15,613 bases of DNA from Hyphomicrobiales bacterium (GTDB lineage: Bacteria; Pseudomonadota; Alphaproteobacteria; Rhizobiales; Beijerinckiaceae), in NCBI GenBank assembly GCA_028290125.1, contig JAQGKM010000023.1, positions 1 to 15,613 on the forward strand, written 5' to 3'. The notes beneath the pieces are model-generated. The model ran no database searches. It was not told where the DNA came from and saw nothing but the letters and a program-made list of their open reading frames with translations. Below are positions 1 through 6,830 of this stretch, piece by piece. A program made the translations under genes and the position numbers. Every line of letters starts with the position of its first letter. Positions within the stretch are counted from its first letter, which is position 1.

Positions 1-6
1 CCGCGT

Positions 7-12
7 TATGAT
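7..12 (+). promoter_or_regulatory. possible -10 element upstream of infA
   Basis: TATGAT matches the sigma-70 -10 consensus at five of six positions and lies about 80 bases before the infA start. The matching -35 would fall left of the window, so the promoter cannot be confirmed. If real, infA has a leader of roughly 70 nt. Confidence 0.3.
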
Positions 13-22
13 AGAGGCCTCT

Positions 23-55
23 CCCACGGCTCGCGCCCCTCGATTCAGGCGTGGG
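23..55 (+). other. weak inverted repeat in the infA leader region
   Basis: CCCACG (23-28) pairs perfectly with CGTGGG (50-55) around a 21-nt loop, followed by the mildly T-rich stretch GTTTGACTTTTAT. It could be a leader structure of infA or a poor terminator for a gene left of the window. The long loop and the lack of a clean T run keep confidence low. Confidence 0.2.
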
Positions 56-91
56 CCGTTTGACTTTTATCGGCGTCGATTTGGAGCCTGC

Positions 92-310
92 ATGGCTAAA
101 GAAGAACTTTTGGAGTTTCCGGGCACGGTCAGTGAAGTCCTGCCCAACGCGACCTTCCGCGTGAAGCTCGAGAACGATCACGAGATCATCGCCCACACCG
201 CGGGCAAGATGCGCAAGAACCGCATCCGCGTGCTGACCGGGGACAAGGTGCTCGTGGAAATGACGCCCTACGACCTGACCAAGGGCCGCATCACCTATCG
301 CTTCAAGTAA
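92..310 (+). CDS. infA: translation initiation factor IF-1
   Basis: This encodes IF-1, the 72-residue OB-fold factor that binds the 30S A site and works with IF-2 and IF-3 in initiation. The protein opens with MAKEELLEFPGTV and contains the family hallmarks NATFRVKLEN, AHTAGKMRKNRIRV and the C-terminal DLTKGRITYRFK. The start is the ATG at 92: it gives the exact family length and has GGAG at 83-86, five bases upstream. The frame is open upstream to an ATG at position 8, but those 28 residues are Arg-rich and unlike IF-1, so I exclude them. The gene lies 17 nt before maf, in the order infA-maf-yacG that I recall from Hyphomicrobiales. Cytoplasmic and expected to be essential. Confidence 0.98.
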   Translation: MAKEELLEFPGTVSEVLPNATFRVKLENDHEIIAHTAGKMRKNRIRVLTGDKVLVEMTPYDLTKGRITYRFK

Positions 311-327
311 GCGGAAAGACGCCCGGC

Positions 328-1056
328 GTGACGCACGATGCCAAGGCAGACGACCTGAACGGTCGCTCGACGGAAGAACCGGGCGGGACGTCGGCACAGA
401 CCTCCGCGCAGACGCTTTCGCAGACGGTTTCGCAGACCTGGCGCCCCAAGCTGGTCCTGGCGTCCGCGTCGCCGCGCCGGCTGGCGCTTTTGCAGCAGGT
501 CGGCATCGAGCCCGACGCGCTGATCCCTGCCGATCTCGACGAGACGCCGCGACGCAACGAGCTGCCGCGCACGCTGGCGGCCCGGCTCGGGCGCGAAAAG
601 GCCGAGGTCGCCGCCGCGCTGGTTCGCAAGAATCCCGAACTCGAGGGCGCCTTCACGCTTGCCGCCGATACGGTGGTGGCGGTGGGCCGGCGCATCCTCC
701 CCAAATGCGAAGTGACCGAGGAAGCCGCGCAGTGCCTGCGGCTGCTGTCGGGCCGCGCGCATCGCGTCTACACGGGCGTCAGCCTCGTCACCCCCAAGGG
801 CGCGGTGCGCAATCGACTGGTGGAGACGCGCATCCGTTTCAAGCGGCTGTCGGAAGCCGAGATCGAGGCCTATCTGGCGTCGGGCGAATGGCGCGGCAAG
901 GCGGGCGGCTACGCCGTGCAGGGACTGGCCGGCGCCTTCGTGCTGAAGCTGATGGGCTCGTACCCGAGCGTCGTCGGCCTGCCGCTTTACGAGACCATGT
1001 CCATGCTGTCAGGGGAGGGCTATCCGACCCACCTCCTGTGGCTCAATCGCGTCTGA
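328..1056 (+). CDS. maf: Maf-family nucleoside triphosphate pyrophosphatase
   Basis: Maf proteins hydrolyse non-canonical or pyrimidine nucleoside triphosphates to monophosphate and pyrophosphate. The core begins near residue 41 with KLVLASASPRR, the phosphate-binding Ser/Arg loop. It continues with AADTVV (Asp114, likely metal-binding/catalytic), Lys126, LSGRAHRVYTGV (140-151) and GKAGGYAVQG (190-199, with Gln198). The last motif and GSYPSVVGLPLYET resemble the YhdE-type (dTTP/UTP) branch more than YceF. At 242 residues it is longer than the usual 190-210 because of a roughly 38-residue N-terminal tail built partly from a 12-bp tandem repeat. The start is a GTG; no later ATG, GTG or TTG lies in frame before the core, so the tail appears to be translated. 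A weak GGAA at 313-316 is the only ribosome-site candidate. yacG follows after 9 nt. Confidence 0.93.
   Translation: MTHDAKADDLNGRSTEEPGGTSAQTSAQTLSQTVSQTWRPKLVLASASPRRLALLQQVGIEPDALIPADLDETPRRNELPRTLAARLGREKAEVAAALVRKNPELEGAFTLAADTVVAVGRRILPKCEVTEEAAQCLRLLSGRAHRVYTGVSLVTPKGAVRNRLVETRIRFKRLSEAEIEAYLASGEWRGKAGGYAVQGLAGAFVLKLMGSYPSVVGLPLYETMSMLSGEGYPTHLLWLNRV
397..444 (+). repeat. 12-bp tandem repeat inside the 5' end of maf
   Basis: Four units of exactly 12 bases begin with CAGAC at 397, 409, 421 and 433. Units two and three differ at one base. As the period is four codons, the protein reads QTSA-QTLS-QTVS-QTWR (residues 24-39), a low-complexity Gln/Thr/Ser tail before the Maf core. Copy number could vary without breaking the frame. 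Confidence 0.85.
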
Positions 1057-1065
1057 GACAAGGCC

Positions 1066-1287
1066 ATGAACATCGCCAACGACAACGCTGCGAAAGCCGC
1101 GCCCTGTCCGATCTGCCGCAAGGCGTCGGCGCTGGCCTATCGGCCGTTCTGTTCGAAGCGCTGCGCCGACGTCGATCTCGCACGCTGGCTCGGCGGAACC
1201 TATGCGATTCCGGCTGCCCCGACCGACCCCGACGAGGACGATGAAGAGACCCCGCCGCGCCGTCCGCGCGCGTCCGACGAAGACTAG
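1066..1287 (+). CDS. yacG: DNA gyrase inhibitor YacG, zinc-binding
   Basis: YacG is a small zinc protein which in E. coli binds GyrB and inhibits gyrase. The 73-residue product has the diagnostic zinc site: CPIC at 14-17 and CSKRC at 29-33, so Cys14, Cys17, Cys29 and Cys33 (CX2C-X11-CX3C). This is followed by the family phrase DVDLARWLGGTYAIP. The tail from about residue 54 is rich in Asp/Glu and Pro/Arg and probably disordered. The ATG start lies 9 nt after the maf stop with AAGG just upstream, so the two are probably cotranscribed. Cytoplasmic. The physiological role outside E. coli is assumed from the family. Confidence 0.93.
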   Translation: MNIANDNAAKAAPCPICRKASALAYRPFCSKRCADVDLARWLGGTYAIPAAPTDPDEDDEETPPRRPRASDED

Positions 1288-1327
1288 GGAAAAAGCGCAG
1301 GCGCCTCAGAAAACAACGCGGAAGCGC

Positions 1328-1356
1328 TGGACAAGCCGCGCCTGCCTTCCTATAAA
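1328..1356 (+). promoter_or_regulatory. sigma-70 type promoter of tRNA-Phe
   Basis: TGGACA (1328-1333) and TATAAA (1351-1356) each match the -35/-10 consensus at five of six positions and are separated by an ideal 17 bases. The expected start is near 1363, giving a leader of about 30 nt before the tRNA. The bases just after the -10, CCGCCC, form a GC-rich discriminator of the kind that makes stable-RNA promoters sensitive to ppGpp. In alphaproteobacteria the -10 is often less strict, so this is an unusually clear site. It lies in the 105-nt gap after yacG, suggesting that the tRNA is transcribed separately. Confidence 0.65.
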
Positions 1357-1392
1357 CCGCCCACTCGCAACGGCCTCCGGCCAGCGCGGGAA

Positions 1393-1468
1393 GCCCGGGT
1401 AGCTCAGTTGGTAGAGCATGCGACTGAAAATCGCAGTGTCGGCGGTTCGACTCCGTCCCCGGGCACCA
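1393..1468 (+). tRNA. tRNA-Phe (anticodon GAA)
   Basis: A 76-nt tRNA that folds fully by eye. The acceptor GCCCGGG (1393-1399) pairs with CCCGGGC (1458-1464), and the D stem is GCTC/GAGC. The anticodon stem TGCGA/TCGCA encloses the loop CTGAAAA, giving anticodon GAA. The T stem GGCGG/CCGTC has one G-U pair and the loop TTCGACT. Discriminator A1465 and an encoded CCA (1466-1468) complete it. It reads Phe codons UUC/UUU. It is the last plus-strand gene of the housekeeping cluster; the catabolic-looking minus-strand module ends 75 nt beyond it. Confidence 0.97.
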
Positions 1469-1543
1469 CTCCGCAAATCCAGACACGTCTTCCGCATCGA
1501 ACCGGTGTCGCGCTCCGTCCGGATCCGCGATCTCTGATTCACG

Positions 1544-2527
1544 TCAGCTCTTCGTTGCGCCGAGAACCTGCGGGTTGATGACGTTGGTCGGTGCGCCCGC
1601 GGCATAGGCCAGGATCTGGTCGAAGATTTCGCTGAACTGCTTCTCGTAGGCTTCCAGACTGACGTAACCGATGTGCGGCGTCGCTATGACGTTTGGCATC
1701 GTCAGCAGAGGATGGTCGGTCTCGCGCATGGGCTCATCCTCGAACACGTCGACCGCCGCCTTGCCGGGCCGTCCCGCGCGGAGCGCGTTCACCAGTGCGC
1801 CGGGAGCGATCAGGGGCGCTCGGGCGGTGTTGATGAAAATGGCGGAGTGTTTCATGCAGGCGAGATCGGCCTGCGTCACGATGTGGCGCGTGGCATCCAG
1901 CAGCCTCATGTGCACGCTGATCACATCGCACTCGGCGTAAAAACTCTGCTGCGAGGTCGCCGTGCGCCAGCCGTCCCTGTTTGCGCGCTGGCGCGTCGCC
2001 TCACGCGCCCAGACAACAACGTCCATGCCGAAGGCTTTTGCGTAATTCGCGACTTCGCGGCCGATACGCCCATATCCGTGGACGCCGTAGACCTTTCCGC
2101 GCAGCGTTGAACCTACGCCGCATTGCCACTGGCCTGCCTTCAGCGACGAAACCTGACGCGGCAGATCACGCGCGGCCGCAAGCGCCAGCAGGAAGGTGAG
2201 TTCTGCGGCGGCGTAACTTGGCGTTTCGGCGTGCTGGCTGGAGGAGAGGATGATGCCGTGTTTCGTGCAGGCGTCGACGTCGATATGCGGAAAGAGACTC
2301 CGCTGCGAGATCAGCCTCAACTTCGGGAGCTTCGCAAGCAAAGGCGCACGAATGTGCGTTCGCTCGCGGATCAGGACGAGCGCCTCGACATCGCGCAAGC
2401 GCGCCGCGAGTTCGTCCGTATCCTGGACGTGATCCTGAAAGATGGTCACCTCGTGCCCGGCAAGCTTGGCGAAACACGGCAAGCCGCGAATCGTGTCGAA
2501 GTAATCGTCCAAGATCGCGATACGCAT
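1544..2527 (-). CDS. D-2-hydroxyacid dehydrogenase family, NAD(P)-dependent
   Basis: Predicted cytoplasmic oxidoreductase of the D-isomer-specific 2-hydroxyacid dehydrogenase family, which interconverts 2-oxoacids and D-2-hydroxyacids. The 327 residues give the usual two-domain layout. The Rossmann motif is HGYGRIG (Gly151, Gly153, Gly156), and the catalytic set is Arg236 (in NTARAPL), Glu263 (VFEDEP) and His285 (TPHIG). The residue after the catalytic Arg is Ala, where the family usually has Gly. The specific substrate cannot be read from sequence; phosphoglycerate, glyoxylate or phenylpyruvate-like acids are all possible. It is the last gene of the minus-strand module, 11 nt after the upstream binding-protein gene, with GGAG at 2533-2536 five bases before its ATG. 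Its place suggests a late step in handling a 2-oxoacid product. Confidence 0.88.
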   Translation of the reverse strand: MRIAILDDYFDTIRGLPCFAKLAGHEVTIFQDHVQDTDELAARLRDVEALVLIRERTHIRAPLLAKLPKLRLISQRSLFPHIDVDACTKHGIILSSSQHAETPSYAAAELTFLLALAAARDLPRQVSSLKAGQWQCGVGSTLRGKVYGVHGYGRIGREVANYAKAFGMDVVVWAREATRQRANRDGWRTATSQQSFYAECDVISVHMRLLDATRHIVTQADLACMKHSAIFINTARAPLIAPGALVNALRAGRPGKAAVDVFEDEPMRETDHPLLTMPNVIATPHIGYVSLEAYEKQFSEIFDQILAYAAGAPTNVINPQVLGATKS

Positions 2528-2538
2528 GGTTTCTCCGC

Positions 2539-3570
2539 TCAGCCTGGCTGCATGGCGTTTTTTGCCCGCTCGATAATGGCGGGCGGCGTCGCGTAGATGC
2601 GCTCAAGCAGGGCTTGAAGCTCGGCGCCCGTCATTCCATCGACCGTGACGCTGCTCTGGGCTGCTTCCGCGAGAAACTCCTTGTCCTCAAGGGTCGCATC
2701 GAAGGCCTTGCGAAGGGCCGCCAGTCGATCGGCGGGGACATTCGGGGGCGCTGCGTAGGGGTATCCGATCGACTGCCGCGCGAAGACGAGTTCGAGCAGT
2801 CGGCGATCGTCCTCGTTCTGCGCGAAATCGAGAATGACAGGCACGTCCTTCAGTTCGGGCCTCGCCTTCAATGTGTGCTGAGCAAGGATGTGAATCTTGC
2901 CGTTATCGATCCAGTCGCGCTTGGCCGTCAGCAGGGACGAATAGGAAATGCTCGTCGCGCCATCGACCTCGCCGCGCTCGACCGCCAGCATGGATTCCGC
3001 CGAGCCCTGATAGCCGTTGACCGTCTTGATCTTCGTGCCGAGCACGGTGTTGAGCACACGCCCGTATATGCTGCCGTCGGAGGCGGGACCCGACGTCGCC
3101 GCCGTCATCCCGCGTGTGCGAAGGTCCTGAAACGTCTTCACGCCGCTCGCGCTCCAGGCGATCGCCACGCTGACTTCTCCGCTCGGCGTCCCGATCCAGT
3201 TGAACTTCAACGGGTCGTAGCGAACGCCATTGTTGTCGACGATCGGCAGCATGGTGATGCCGCGCGAGAAGGTCCCGATGACGGAGCCGTCCTGCTTGGC
3301 GTTGTTGTAAAGATGGTTCGCCATCGTGAGGCTGCCGGCGCCCGGCATGTTCTGGACGACCAGTCGAGGTTTGCCCGGCAGATATTCTCCCATTCGGCGT
3401 GCGAGCAGTCGCGCGTAGAGGTCGTAAGCGGCCCCTGGCGGATATCCGACGATGACGGTCAGCGGCTGCGCGCTGAAGAAAGCCTCCACACTCTGGGCAG
3501 CGGCCGGCGCCGTGGCGACAAGCAGGCAAGCCGTCGCCAGAATGGCGCGCCGGTGCGTCGTTGCAAGCAT
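2539..3570 (-). CDS. orphan Bug/TctC-type periplasmic carboxylate-binding protein (second copy)
   Basis: This 343-residue protein belongs to the tripartite tricarboxylate transporter receptor (TctC/Bug) family, periplasmic proteins that bind carboxylates and related small molecules. A Sec signal peptide is clear: basic start, hydrophobic residues 9-20, cleavage expected after APAAA (residue 25). Family features are VGYPPGAAYDLYAR (42-54) with the conserved Asp50, and VVQNMPGAGS (71-80). The usual PGG of the first ligand loop is PGAA here, which may alter the pocket. No TctA or TctB membrane subunits lie in the window, as is common for the expanded orphan Bug sets. GGAG six bases upstream supports the ATG. 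It has the same architecture as the product of 6831-7886 and precedes the dehydrogenase gene by 11 nt. The ligand is unknown. Confidence 0.9.
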   Translation of the reverse strand: MLATTHRRAILATACLLVATAPAAAQSVEAFFSAQPLTVIVGYPPGAAYDLYARLLARRMGEYLPGKPRLVVQNMPGAGSLTMANHLYNNAKQDGSVIGTFSRGITMLPIVDNNGVRYDPLKFNWIGTPSGEVSVAIAWSASGVKTFQDLRTRGMTAATSGPASDGSIYGRVLNTVLGTKIKTVNGYQGSAESMLAVERGEVDGATSISYSSLLTAKRDWIDNGKIHILAQHTLKARPELKDVPVILDFAQNEDDRRLLELVFARQSIGYPYAAPPNVPADRLAALRKAFDATLEDKEFLAEAAQSSVTVDGMTGAELQALLERIYATPPAIIERAKNAMQPG

Positions 3571-3597
3571 GATGAACTCCAGTCTGGCATCAGAAGA

Positions 3598-3619
3598 ATG
3601 GGCGGCCGAAGCCGCCCAT
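3598..3619 (-). terminator. perfect 9-bp hairpin with UUCG loop between two genes of the operon
   Basis: ATGGGCGGC and GCCGCCCAT are exact inverted copies around four bases. On the minus-strand transcript the loop reads C(UUCG)G, an exceptionally stable tetraloop. It begins 10 nt beyond the stop codon of the cytochrome/propeller gene and is followed on the transcript by UUCUUCU, only partly U-rich. It may be a leaky terminator or attenuator, or a 3'-end stabiliser that raises expression of the upstream genes relative to the two downstream ones. Confidence 0.7.
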
Positions 3620-3628
3620 CGGGTTCTC

Positions 3629-5779
3629 TTATTTGGCGAGTGGATCAGGCCGCACCTGAATGTGGACGGCGCGGGGGCGCGACCCCATGCCGGTCTCCAT
3701 CAGCCAGGGCGTGCGGTCGCCATTCGTGCTCCAGAGACCGCGGCCCTTCCATCCGGCAGTGATATCGTCAATGCGTCCGTCGAGGCCCTTGGCGTAGAAG
3801 CCCATGGGGTAGGGCACGCGCAGCATCACCATCTGGCCGTCCTTGTAGGCGACGAAGCCGTCCTGAAGATTGGCGGTCGAGATCGGGATGTTGTCGCCGA
3901 GGCCTAACGTGTTGTGGTGGTCGACCCAGGTGTAGTAGCTCGCTTCTGCGCTCGTCGTCTCGCCTTCGAAGCCGGGACCCGGATAGCGGTGAAACGCCCA
4001 GCCCTCCGGGCAATGATTGCCCGTTGCAGTGGGTCCGTTCAGCGGTCCCTTGCACTTGCGGATGTCGAAGCTCGCCAGCGATCCGTTGGAGGCCGATCCC
4101 CAGAGCACGCCATCCTTGTCGATGTCGCCGCCGCGGATGCCGCGCCCTTCCTTGGGCATGTTGAAGATCTGCGACAGCTTCGTCTTGGGATCGTAGCGCA
4201 GGAACGCCGGGTTTCCGGCGAAGACCCCGACCGTGTACCAGACCGAGCCGTCAGTCGGATGCGGCATGACGGCGTAGGGCCCGCCTGGCACGCGCTTGTC
4301 CTTCGCCGGATCCACCGGCGCGTTCGGCTCCGCATAGTCGTCGAGCTTGCCATTGCCGTTGGTGTCGAGCACGAACGGCGCCCAGCCGGTCGAGGCTTTC
4401 ACATCGCCGGTCTCGTCGTATTTCTTCGTGTTCACCCAGCCTGCGACCGGACCGGTGCCGCTGAACCACAAGGTCTCGTCGGCGTCATATCCGAATTGCG
4501 GGTGATGCGACGCGAAGCAGGTGTCGATGAAAGAATATTTGCCGGTCTTGGGATCGTACATGGCCGCCTGCCGGGCGGATGTGTCGATCGGGAAGGCCTT
4601 GGCGCTGGGATGTTCTGATCCCTTCTTGCACCAGTCGGGGTTCGGCATGCCGCGTACGCTGGCCGAGAGCCACAGCCGGCCCAGCCGGTCGATCATCGAA
4701 TTGTGGTTGTTGGCGCGCGTATCCCAGAGCTGACGCCCGCCCCAGTAGGCAGAGTCGGCCGCTGGCATCACCGCGCCGGCGTGTCCGGGTCCGAGCGACA
4801 GCGGCATGTTCGGATCCGCAACCGGCATCTTGAAATAGGTGACCTCGGCTTTCTTGGGATCGAGGATCGGCATCATGTCGGTCGAATATTCCGGCGAGCC
4901 GTAGAGCGGCCCGTAAGCATTGACTGTCGGGTTGCGGCGGTCGGACGAGATCAGGTCGTGGAGATACTTGTCCGGCGTCGACCATTCCCAGGACGACACG
5001 ACGACGTTGCGCTCGACGCCTTCAGGACGTTTCGGTTTCTCGCTCGGCAGTTCGCCCTTGGCGACACGGTCGGTCCAGTCGCCAAAGTATTTATACGGCA
5101 CGCCGCCGAAAGCGCCGGCGATCCGGTTCGTCATGGCGTCGCCCGCCTGTCCCGATTGCAGACGCCGCTGCCAGGCTTCCTCGCCGGTGTCGAAGTGGCC
5201 CAACTGCGCGGGAATGGTCCGCGTGGCTTCCTGCCCGAGCTGGTGGCAGCCCACGCAGTCGACATTGTTCATCTGCTTGAGCCACGCATCGCGCGTAACC
5301 TCTTTGGGAATGTCGGTGCTGCCGCCGAAATCCTTGGCCGGCGGAATCTTCAGCATCGAGTACCAGTAGATCGCCGGATAATAATGGGCCGCGGCCTTGG
5401 CGTCCGGCGCTGCGGTAGCTGCATGATCGAGGATCTGCCCCGGCTTGGCGCGCATCTTGGGAGAGTCGATCAGTCCATAGCCGCGAACCCAGACCTGATA
5501 ATTCGCGACCGGCAGATCGGGGATCACGTAACGCCCCGACCCGTCGGTCACCACCATCTTGGCGAACTTGGTGGGGAGGTCGGTCGTCTCGGCGATCACC
5601 CAGACGCCGGCCTCCGGTCCAGCGGGGCCGCGCACCACGCCACCGATGTCGTCGCTATCGATGGCGACGGTTGCGGCGGCGGCGGGCGCAGTTTGCGCGA
5701 CCGCCGGCGACATGTCGGATGCTCCGACGAGGCCCGTCGCGATGGCCGCTGTAGACAACAGCAAATCCCTGAACGCCAT
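3629..5779 (-). CDS. exported one-haem cytochrome c / beta-propeller-like protein with carboxypeptidase-regulatory-like domain
   Basis: This 716-residue exported protein appears to have three parts. After a signal peptide (cleavage likely after SPAVA, residue 28) comes a carboxypeptidase-regulatory/transthyretin-like beta domain at about 44-103. Next is a region with a single haem c motif, CVGCH at 175-179. From about 257 onward is a long Trp/Tyr/Gly-rich segment with repeated propeller-like strands (YDPKTGKYSF, GSVWYTVG, GVLWGSASNGS), similar to streptogramin-lyase/SMP-30-type propellers. Asp/Asn-rich loops DTNGNGKLDD (472-481) and DIDKDG (552-557) look like calcium sites. Extra cysteines 384, 421, 576 and 590 could form disulphides. 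The role is probably periplasmic electron transfer or substrate oxidation; no substrate is known to me, and peptidase activity is not implied. GGAGG at 5786-5790, six bases upstream, supports the ATG. Confidence 0.8.
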   Translation of the reverse strand: MAFRDLLLSTAAIATGLVGASDMSPAVAQTAPAAAATVAIDSDDIGGVVRGPAGPEAGVWVIAETTDLPTKFAKMVVTDGSGRYVIPDLPVANYQVWVRGYGLIDSPKMRAKPGQILDHAATAAPDAKAAAHYYPAIYWYSMLKIPPAKDFGGSTDIPKEVTRDAWLKQMNNVDCVGCHQLGQEATRTIPAQLGHFDTGEEAWQRRLQSGQAGDAMTNRIAGAFGGVPYKYFGDWTDRVAKGELPSEKPKRPEGVERNVVVSSWEWSTPDKYLHDLISSDRRNPTVNAYGPLYGSPEYSTDMMPILDPKKAEVTYFKMPVADPNMPLSLGPGHAGAVMPAADSAYWGGRQLWDTRANNHNSMIDRLGRLWLSASVRGMPNPDWCKKGSEHPSAKAFPIDTSARQAAMYDPKTGKYSFIDTCFASHHPQFGYDADETLWFSGTGPVAGWVNTKKYDETGDVKASTGWAPFVLDTNGNGKLDDYAEPNAPVDPAKDKRVPGGPYAVMPHPTDGSVWYTVGVFAGNPAFLRYDPKTKLSQIFNMPKEGRGIRGGDIDKDGVLWGSASNGSLASFDIRKCKGPLNGPTATGNHCPEGWAFHRYPGPGFEGETTSAEASYYTWVDHHNTLGLGDNIPISTANLQDGFVAYKDGQMVMLRVPYPMGFYAKGLDGRIDDITAGWKGRGLWSTNGDRTPWLMETGMGSRPRAVHIQVRPDPLAK

Positions 5780-5824
5780 GATTGCCCTCCCGTGTTTTCG
5801 TTTCTTGAAAAAGTTGTTGGTCGA

Positions 5825-6805
5825 TCAATAAGTGTCCGGCTGGTTCGGCTGGCGTTCGGTCTGCTCGCCGATGGTGTTCACGAGCCGACCGATCTTCTCC
5901 ACCCGTCCGTCGAGTGTCTGCCCGATGGCGATGCCGTGCGGCTCTCCCGGCGCGAACGGCAGTTCCTCCGGCGCGCCGCTCAGGATCAGATCGCCCGGCC
6001 GCAGCGGCATGACATGCGACAGGTATTCAACCAGTTCCTGCACGCTCCACAACATGGCGTTGGTGCGCGTGTCCTGTCGCGGCTTGCCGTCGATCCACGC
6101 CTTGACGAAAAGATCGTGCGGATCGCCGACGAGATCGCGCGGCACGACCGTGCGGCTGAGGGGCGTGTAGCCGGGGAAATTCTTCATCCTGATGCTGTCG
6201 TTGGTGCGACGACCTTCGCGGAGCTTGGTCCACCAGGAAAAGTGCATGGTGAAGTCATTGGCGAGAGTGTAGCCGGCGATATGCTTGTCGGCGTCCTTCG
6301 CCTTCACGCGATAGGCTTCGCGGCCGATCACGATCGCGACTTCCAGCTCGAAGTCGAATTGCTTGCCGCCGTGTTCGCGCATGATCGTGTCGCCATAGGC
6401 GCCGATGGCTGAGCGCGAGCCGAAGAACAGGTCGGGCAGGAGGCGGATCGCCTTGGGCGGATCGCTTTTTCCGGAGATGCGGCTCGGACGGTCGTAGTTA
6501 TGATAAGTGTGAAAGATGTTCCACGGCTCGGGCACGCAGGGGCCGAACTTCACGCTGTCGATGTGCTTCCAGCCGTCATCGGGCGAGGGCTGCAGGTCGA
6601 GATTGCGCAGCCAGTCGTGCCAGCGGTCCCAATCGTTCAGAAACTCGCGCATGGCGGGCGCCGGCGCGCCGGGCGTCGAGCGCCGCGCGACGATTTCAGC
6701 CAAGGGCAGGACCTGATCGTGGACGACGACGGCTGTCTGCTGCCCGCTTGCTCCGGCAAGGACGCCGATGCCGAAGACATTTTCGATGTTGTCATCCGGA
6801 CCCAT
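5825..6805 (-). CDS. fumarylacetoacetate hydrolase (FAH) family protein
   Basis: Predicted cytoplasmic enzyme of the FAH superfamily, metal-dependent hydrolases, decarboxylases or isomerases acting on 1,3-diketo or oxo acids from aromatic and related pathways. Numbered from the ATG used here (326 residues), the metal site is FDFELE with Glu153 and Glu155, then Asp184 in ANDF. The 29-residue gap from Glu155 to Asp184 equals the one I recall in FAHD1. The C-terminal half has the family phrase SVQELVEYLSHVMPLRPGDLILSG in two parts (254-264, 265-276). The usual His-x-x-Glu dyad region is divergent; His102-Asn-Tyr-Asp105 is a possible His-x-x-Asp version. A TTG at 6820 would add five residues, but it has no usable ribosome site. 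The ATG has a G-rich site at 6813-6818, seven bases away. It lies between a binding-protein gene and the cytochrome gene. Confidence 0.85.
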   Translation of the reverse strand: MGPDDNIENVFGIGVLAGASGQQTAVVVHDQVLPLAEIVARRSTPGAPAPAMREFLNDWDRWHDWLRNLDLQPSPDDGWKHIDSVKFGPCVPEPWNIFHTYHNYDRPSRISGKSDPPKAIRLLPDLFFGSRSAIGAYGDTIMREHGGKQFDFELEVAIVIGREAYRVKAKDADKHIAGYTLANDFTMHFSWWTKLREGRRTNDSIRMKNFPGYTPLSRTVVPRDLVGDPHDLFVKAWIDGKPRQDTRTNAMLWSVQELVEYLSHVMPLRPGDLILSGAPEELPFAPGEPHGIAIGQTLDGRVEKIGRLVNTIGEQTERQPNQPDTY

Positions 6806-6812
6806 TAATTTT

Positions 6813-6818
6813 CCCCCC
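6813..6818 (-). promoter_or_regulatory. G-rich ribosome-binding site deciding the FAH-family start
   Basis: On the minus strand six Gs followed by AAAATTA precede the ATG at 6805 with a 7-nt spacer. The upstream in-frame TTG (6818-6820) overlaps this site and would leave it unused, so the ATG is preferred. Confidence 0.55.
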
Positions 6819-6830
6819 AACCTTTTTAGA

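Noticed and set aside
8..91. N-terminal extension of IF-1 from an upstream ATG
   Set aside because: IF-1 is 72 residues in nearly all bacteria. The ATG at 92 has a good ribosome site, and the extension is Arg-rich and unlike the family.
1469..1543. Possible terminator or att site just after tRNA-Phe
   Set aside because: CCGG-containing short repeats are present, but there is no stable hairpin with a T run, and no copy of the tRNA 3' end was seen elsewhere in the window.
4703..6412. Plus-strand open frame of 569 codons spanning the cytochrome and FAH genes
   Set aside because: It crosses two confident minus-strand genes and their ribosome sites and shows no recognisable motif.
6813..6818. 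Run of six Gs before the FAH gene as a phase-variation switch
   Set aside because: Six bases is short for slipped-strand switching, and the run is adequately explained as a ribosome-binding site.
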